Positions 61,331-64,000 of a DNA stretch of 64,000 bases are shown piece after piece. The stretch comes from Minwuia thermotolerans (GTDB lineage: Bacteria > Pseudomonadota > Alphaproteobacteria > Minwuiales > Minwuiaceae). The stretch is taken from assembly GCF_002924445.1 (NCBI RefSeq), contig NZ_PIGG01000023.1:91244-155243 (forward strand). Direction: 5' to 3'. How positions within the stretch are numbered: the first letter of the stretch is position 1; each line of letters begins with the position of its first letter. Made by a program: the position numbers and the translations under genes. The notes beneath the pieces are model-generated. The model saw only the letters and a program-made list of their open reading frames with translations. It searched no databases and was not told the origin of the DNA.

Positions 61331-62209
61331 ATGAGTGCAGGCCGGCGGCTGCCCGGAACCCCGAAACCGAAGCATGTCTGGGAAGACGCCGGCGGCGTAC
61401 CGATCGCCGGCGACACCTGGGGCGACCCGAACGGCCCGCTGGTGGTGCTGCAGCACGGCGGCGGCCAGACCCGCCATGCCTGGAAGGGCGCCGGCGAGAC
61501 CCTGGGCAAGGCCGGCTATCACGCCGTCGCCTTCGACGCCCGCGGCCATGGCGATTCCGGCTGGGGGCAGGACGGCGCCTATGGCGCCGACTTCATGGTC
61601 GAGGACCTGCGCCGCGTGGTGGCAGCGCTGGGCGGCGGCAGGCCGGTGCTGGTCGGCGCCTCCATGGGCGGCGGCACCAGCCTGGTGGCGCTGGGCGAGG
61701 GCCACATGGAGGCGGCGGCGCTGGTGCTGGTCGACATGGCGCCGCGCATCGAGCCCGAGGGCGCGCAGCACATCCAGGACTTCATGGACCAGAAGCCCGA
61801 GGGCTTCGACAGCCTGGAAGAGGTCGCCGAGGCGATCGCCAGCTACCAGCCGCACCGGCCGCAGCCGCGCAAGCTGGACGGCCTGGCCAAGAACGTGCGG
61901 CTGGCCGAGAACGGCAAGTACCGCTGGCACTGGGACCCGGCCTGGCGCGCCAACCGCAACGCCTTCGACGACTATCGCCGGCGCCTGGCCGAGGCCGCCG
62001 ACAACCTGACCCTGCCGACCCTGCTGGTGCGCGGCGGCCTGTCGAACGTGCTGAGCGAGGAGGGCGCGCAGAGCTTCCTGCAGCAGTGCCCGCATGCCGA
62101 ATACGTTAACGTGGACAACGCCGCCCACATGGTCGCCGGCGACCGCAACGACATCTTCGCCGACGCGGTCATCGAATTCCTCAACCGCACCGTGCCGGTG
62201 ACGGTGTAG
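61331..62209 (+). CDS. Alpha/beta hydrolase
   Basis: A 292-aa alpha/beta hydrolase. Oxyanion region L-Q-H-G-G-G-Q-T-R-H-A-W, nucleophile in V-G-A-S-M-G-G-G, and catalytic His in N-A-A-H-M-V-A-G near the end. The D-A-R-G-H-G-D-S-G-W segment is typical of the haloperoxidase/esterase branch. Substrate unknown. GAAGGAG precedes the ATG. GC content and codon use look like the rest of the chromosome, so this returns to resident DNA. Confidence 0.88.
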   Translation: MSAGRRLPGTPKPKHVWEDAGGVPIAGDTWGDPNGPLVVLQHGGGQTRHAWKGAGETLGKAGYHAVAFDARGHGDSGWGQDGAYGADFMVEDLRRVVAALGGGRPVLVGASMGGGTSLVALGEGHMEAAALVLVDMAPRIEPEGAQHIQDFMDQKPEGFDSLEEVAEAIASYQPHRPQPRKLDGLAKNVRLAENGKYRWHWDPAWRANRNAFDDYRRRLAEAADNLTLPTLLVRGGLSNVLSEEGAQSFLQQCPHAEYVNVDNAAHMVAGDRNDIFADAVIEFLNRTVPVTV

Positions 62210-62228
62210 GCGCGGCCACCCTCACCCT

Positions 62229-62278
62229 CCCAACCCTGCGGGTTGGGCCCCTCCCTCTCCCACTCACGCGGGAGAGGG
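62229..62278. terminator. Two GC hairpins after the hydrolase
   Basis: CCCAACCC-TGC-GGGTTGGG (62229-62247) and CCCTCTCCC-N8-GGGAGAGGG (62253-62278) followed by GGCTTTC. A third, CCCCC-TGAAA-GGGGG, lies at 62313-62327. The second has the form of an intrinsic terminator, but the C/G-rich words recall dispersed repeats. Confidence 0.55.
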
Positions 62279-62429
62279 GGCTTTCTGTCACGGCGCTTCT
62301 TCTCTTCCCTCGCCCCCTGAAAGGGGGAGAGGGGTGCGCAGGCTTGGCGAGCGCATGCGAGCCTAGCCGAAGCTGGGTGAGGGGGCAGCCGCCGTTGCCC
62401 GCAAGCTCCCGGCGGCGCAGAGTGGCGGC

Positions 62430-62912
62430 ATGTCCCGACCACCCGACTCCGAACCGCCGCTACCGCCCTATGCCTACGTGCCGGGGCGGCATCCGCATCC
62501 CGGGGACGGCCATGTCGCCGGGCTCGACGGCCGGCCGGCCGCGGCGGTGCGGACGCATGCCGCCGATCTGTTCGACCGCGGCTATTACTGGGAGGCGCAC
62601 GAGGCCTGGGAGGGGCTGTGGCGCGGGCTGAAACGCGACAGCCCGGCCGAACGGCTCTACCGCGGCCTGATCGCGCTCGCCGCCGCCGGGGTGAAGGCGC
62701 GCGAGGGCAGCGCCGCCGGCTGTGGCCATCACGCCGGGCGCGCCCGCGACCTGTTCCGCGCGCTCGCCGCCGGACACGCGGCCGTCGAGCACGCCTCGCC
62801 CGAACGCCTCGCCGCCTTTGCCGAAGCCATCGCCGCCGACCCGCCGGAGCGCCCGGCCGCGCCCGGCGCGCCGCCCGAGGTCGTGTTCCCCGCCGCCCTG
62901 CCGCGCGGCTAG
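62430..62912 (+). CDS. DUF309 protein
   Basis: A 160-aa helical protein with the DUF309 core D-L-F-D-R-G-Y-Y-W-E-A-H-E-A-W-E-G-L-W-R-G near residue 46-65 and L-Y-R-G-L-I-A-L-A-A-A-G-V-K following. Function unknown; the His/Glu pattern may bind a metal. The C-terminus is Pro/Ala-rich. An insertion sequence begins within 2 bp of its stop, so the natural C-terminus may have been altered. Confidence 0.82.
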   Translation: MSRPPDSEPPLPPYAYVPGRHPHPGDGHVAGLDGRPAAAVRTHAADLFDRGYYWEAHEAWEGLWRGLKRDSPAERLYRGLIALAAAGVKAREGSAAGCGHHAGRARDLFRALAAGHAAVEHASPERLAAFAEAIAADPPERPAAPGAPPEVVFPAALPRG

Positions 62913-62913
62913 G

Positions 62914-63555
62914 TGTTTAGTCCCACGGTGTGATCGAATGATGCCATCGCAGGAGGAGCGGGACGCACTATGGGACAAGTACTTCACGGCAGCGCCACGA
63001 CCACGCACGCGGTCCGAGCAGCGATACAGCGATCGCAAGCTTCGGTCGCGGAGCCAGCGGCGCAATACAGCCTCAATGAGAAGACCGTTCGAAAGTGGCG
63101 CAAGCGTACGTCCGTCGAGGATGCGCGCATGGGGCCGAAGGAAGTCCGATCCTCGGTCCTGTCGCCGGAAGAGGAAGCGATGTGCGTCGCGTTCCGGCGC
63201 CACACGCTGCTGCCGCTGGACGACTGCCTCTATGCTCTTCAAGCGACGATCCCGCATCTATCGCGCTCGGCCCTTCATCGGCTCTACCAGCGTCACGGCA
63301 TCAGCCGCCTGCCGGAGACGAAGGGGGAGCCGAAGAAGCGGTTCAAAAGCTATCCGATCGGCTACTTCCACATCGATATTGCTGAGGTGCGAACGGAAGA
63401 GGGCAAGCTGAACCTGTTCGTTGCCATTGATCGAACAAGCAAGTTCGCATTCGTGCGGTTGGAGGAGAGAGCCAGCACGAAGACCGCCACGGCCTTCCTG
63501 GATGCCCTTGTCGAAGCGGTGCCGTACCAGATCCACACTGTTCTCACCGACAACG
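62914..63555 (+). mobile_element. Truncated IS481-family insertion sequence
   Basis: Left boundary near TGTTTAG at 62914, just past the DUF309 stop; the transposase frame starts at 62970. Homology stops at about 63555, where a further sequence begins, so the right third of the element including its right end is missing. The element is therefore a fragment and not autonomous. Confidence 0.7.
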
Positions 63556-63680
63556 TCCTATGTGGGGAAGTTCCGCTGTTCTCAGGCCGCGGTTACCCTT
63601 CACATGAACCGCGCCGAGTTTCCCGGAGGCAGTTTCGTTTGAGTCAGGCGGCCACTGCGGATTGCTCCGGCATGGCGTAG
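62970..63680 (+). pseudogene. IS481-family transposase, 3'-truncated and fused to foreign sequence
   Basis: The frame opens M-G-Q-V-L-H-G-S-A-T-T-T, an N-terminal HTH, then E-K-T-V-R-K-W-R-K-R, and the DDE domain with first Asp in Y-F-H-I-D-I-A-E-V and second Asp in V-L-T-D-N. After about 195 residues the reading runs into unrelated sequence and reaches a stop at 63680. The third catalytic Glu is absent, so it cannot be active. GGAGGAG lies upstream. Confidence 0.82.
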
Positions 63681-63923
63681 TAGCGTTCCTCGGCTTCGGC
63701 CGGCGGGATGTTGCCGATGGGCTCCAGTAGCCGGCGATTGTTGAACCAGTCGACCCATTCGAGGGTAGCGAACTCGACGGCCTCGAACGAGCGCCACGGC
63801 CCGCGCCGGTGAATCACCTCGGTCTTGTAGAGGCCGTTGATCGTCTCGGCGAGAGCGTTGTCATAGGAATCACCGACACTGCCCACGGACGGCTCGACAC
63901 CGGCCTCGGCCAGCCGCTCGGTG
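63605..63923 (-). mobile_element. IS3-family insertion sequence fragment
   Basis: One end has the form TGAACCGCGCCGAGTTTCCC beginning at 63605, a style of terminal repeat common to IS3-type elements, and the transposase C-terminus lies just inside. The other side stops at about 63923, where another sequence begins. Only about 320 bp remain. Confidence 0.65.
63644..63922 (-). pseudogene. IS3-family transposase (OrfB), C-terminal remnant
   Basis: The minus strand reads T-E-R-L-A-E-A-G-V-E-P-S-V-G-S-V-G-D-S-Y-D-N-A-L, then E-T-I-N-G-L-Y-K-T-E-V-I and W-V-D-W-F-N-N-R-R-L, ending at 63644. This is the final part of the integrase core, with the catalytic Glu in A-E-T-I-N. Everything upstream is lost. 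It is not functional. Confidence 0.82.
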
Positions 63924-64000
63924 TGTCAATCGGCACGCAAAACTGGGTCTGGCGCAAAGTTCGTGCAGGTGAGCGGGATTCCCGACCTTTGAAGCGCCGT
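63924..64000. mobile_element. Start of a third element (possible IS21-type end), running off the window
   Basis: At 63924 the sequence changes abruptly to TGTCAATCGGCACGCAAAAC, which looks like an insertion-sequence terminus, of the kind I associate with IS21-type elements. Only 77 bp are visible and no reading frame can be judged. Confidence 0.35.

Noticed and set aside
62229..62430. Small RNA between the hydrolase and DUF309
   Set aside because: Hairpins are present, but there is no promoter evidence; terminator or dispersed repeat is simpler.
1..64000. CRISPR arrays
   Set aside because: No run of evenly spaced direct repeats was seen; repeated words are single hairpins or pairs.

Overview
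The window is a high-GC, gene-dense stretch of bacterial chromosome, almost certainly from an alphaproteobacterium with a Rhodospirillales/Rhizobiales-like aerobic lifestyle. Support for this includes a heterotetrameric sarcosine oxidase operon (soxBDAG) next to a GbdR-type regulator, cytochrome c', AzlCD, an EgtB-EgtD pair, the ispB / DUF2007 / trmN6 / S49-peptidase neighbourhood, and the DUF3489-DUF2924-recombinase cassette. I cannot name the genus. Most of the window is ordinary core and accessory metabolism; mobile DNA is confined to the last 7 kb.

Layout. 1-4.2 kb: partial purB, an orphan HlyD-type membrane fusion protein, a diheme cytochrome c with a cytochrome c', and azlCD. 4.3-9.6 kb: a RACo-type corrinoid reductive activase, a CMD-family gene divergent from an HxlR-cupin operon with two matching palindromic operators between them, pdxY, and a CoA-ester lyase. 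9.6-18.1 kb: a large exported protein of unknown function, a degenerate Hpt-like protein with a single-domain response regulator, small unknowns, a Nudix hydrolase, tRNA-Arg(CCT), a rhodanese, a PAS protein, a TauD-type dioxygenase, a GNAT and a MAPEG protein. 18.1-27.6 kb: a GlxA/GbdR-type regulator, then soxB-soxD-soxA-soxG followed on the same strand by an alcohol dehydrogenase, mtnA and a class II aldolase. The last three match the later steps of the DHAP shunt for methylthioadenosine/5'-deoxyadenosine salvage.

27.6-41.6 kb: two hotdog thioesterases divergent from a TetR regulator, ergothioneine genes egtB-egtD, a UPF0114 membrane protein, a fused HyuA-HyuB oxoprolinase, an SDR with Phe in place of the catalytic Tyr, a degenerate GH3-like protein divergent from a TetR regulator with a four-half-site operator region, and an amino-acid ABC transporter lacking its ATPase. 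41.6-57.4 kb: an MDR oxidoreductase, a GT4 glycosyltransferase, hydrolases, queG, a GST, uppP, sodC, a dehalogenase, an LLM flavin enzyme, a DUF1800-DUF1501 pair, sppA-like, trmN6, DUF2007, ispB and tRNA-Pro(CGG).

57.5-64 kb: the accessory end. A serine recombinase / DUF2924 / DUF3489 operon lies just past tRNA-Pro, with a twin near-repeat beside it. Then come an alpha/beta hydrolase, a DUF309 protein, and a pile-up of truncated insertion sequences (IS481-like, IS3-like and the start of a third element). The strongest candidates for something under-described are the recombinase cassette, the degenerate GH3/TetR locus, the sox-plus-DHAP-shunt gene run, and the pseudo-Hpt/response-regulator pair.
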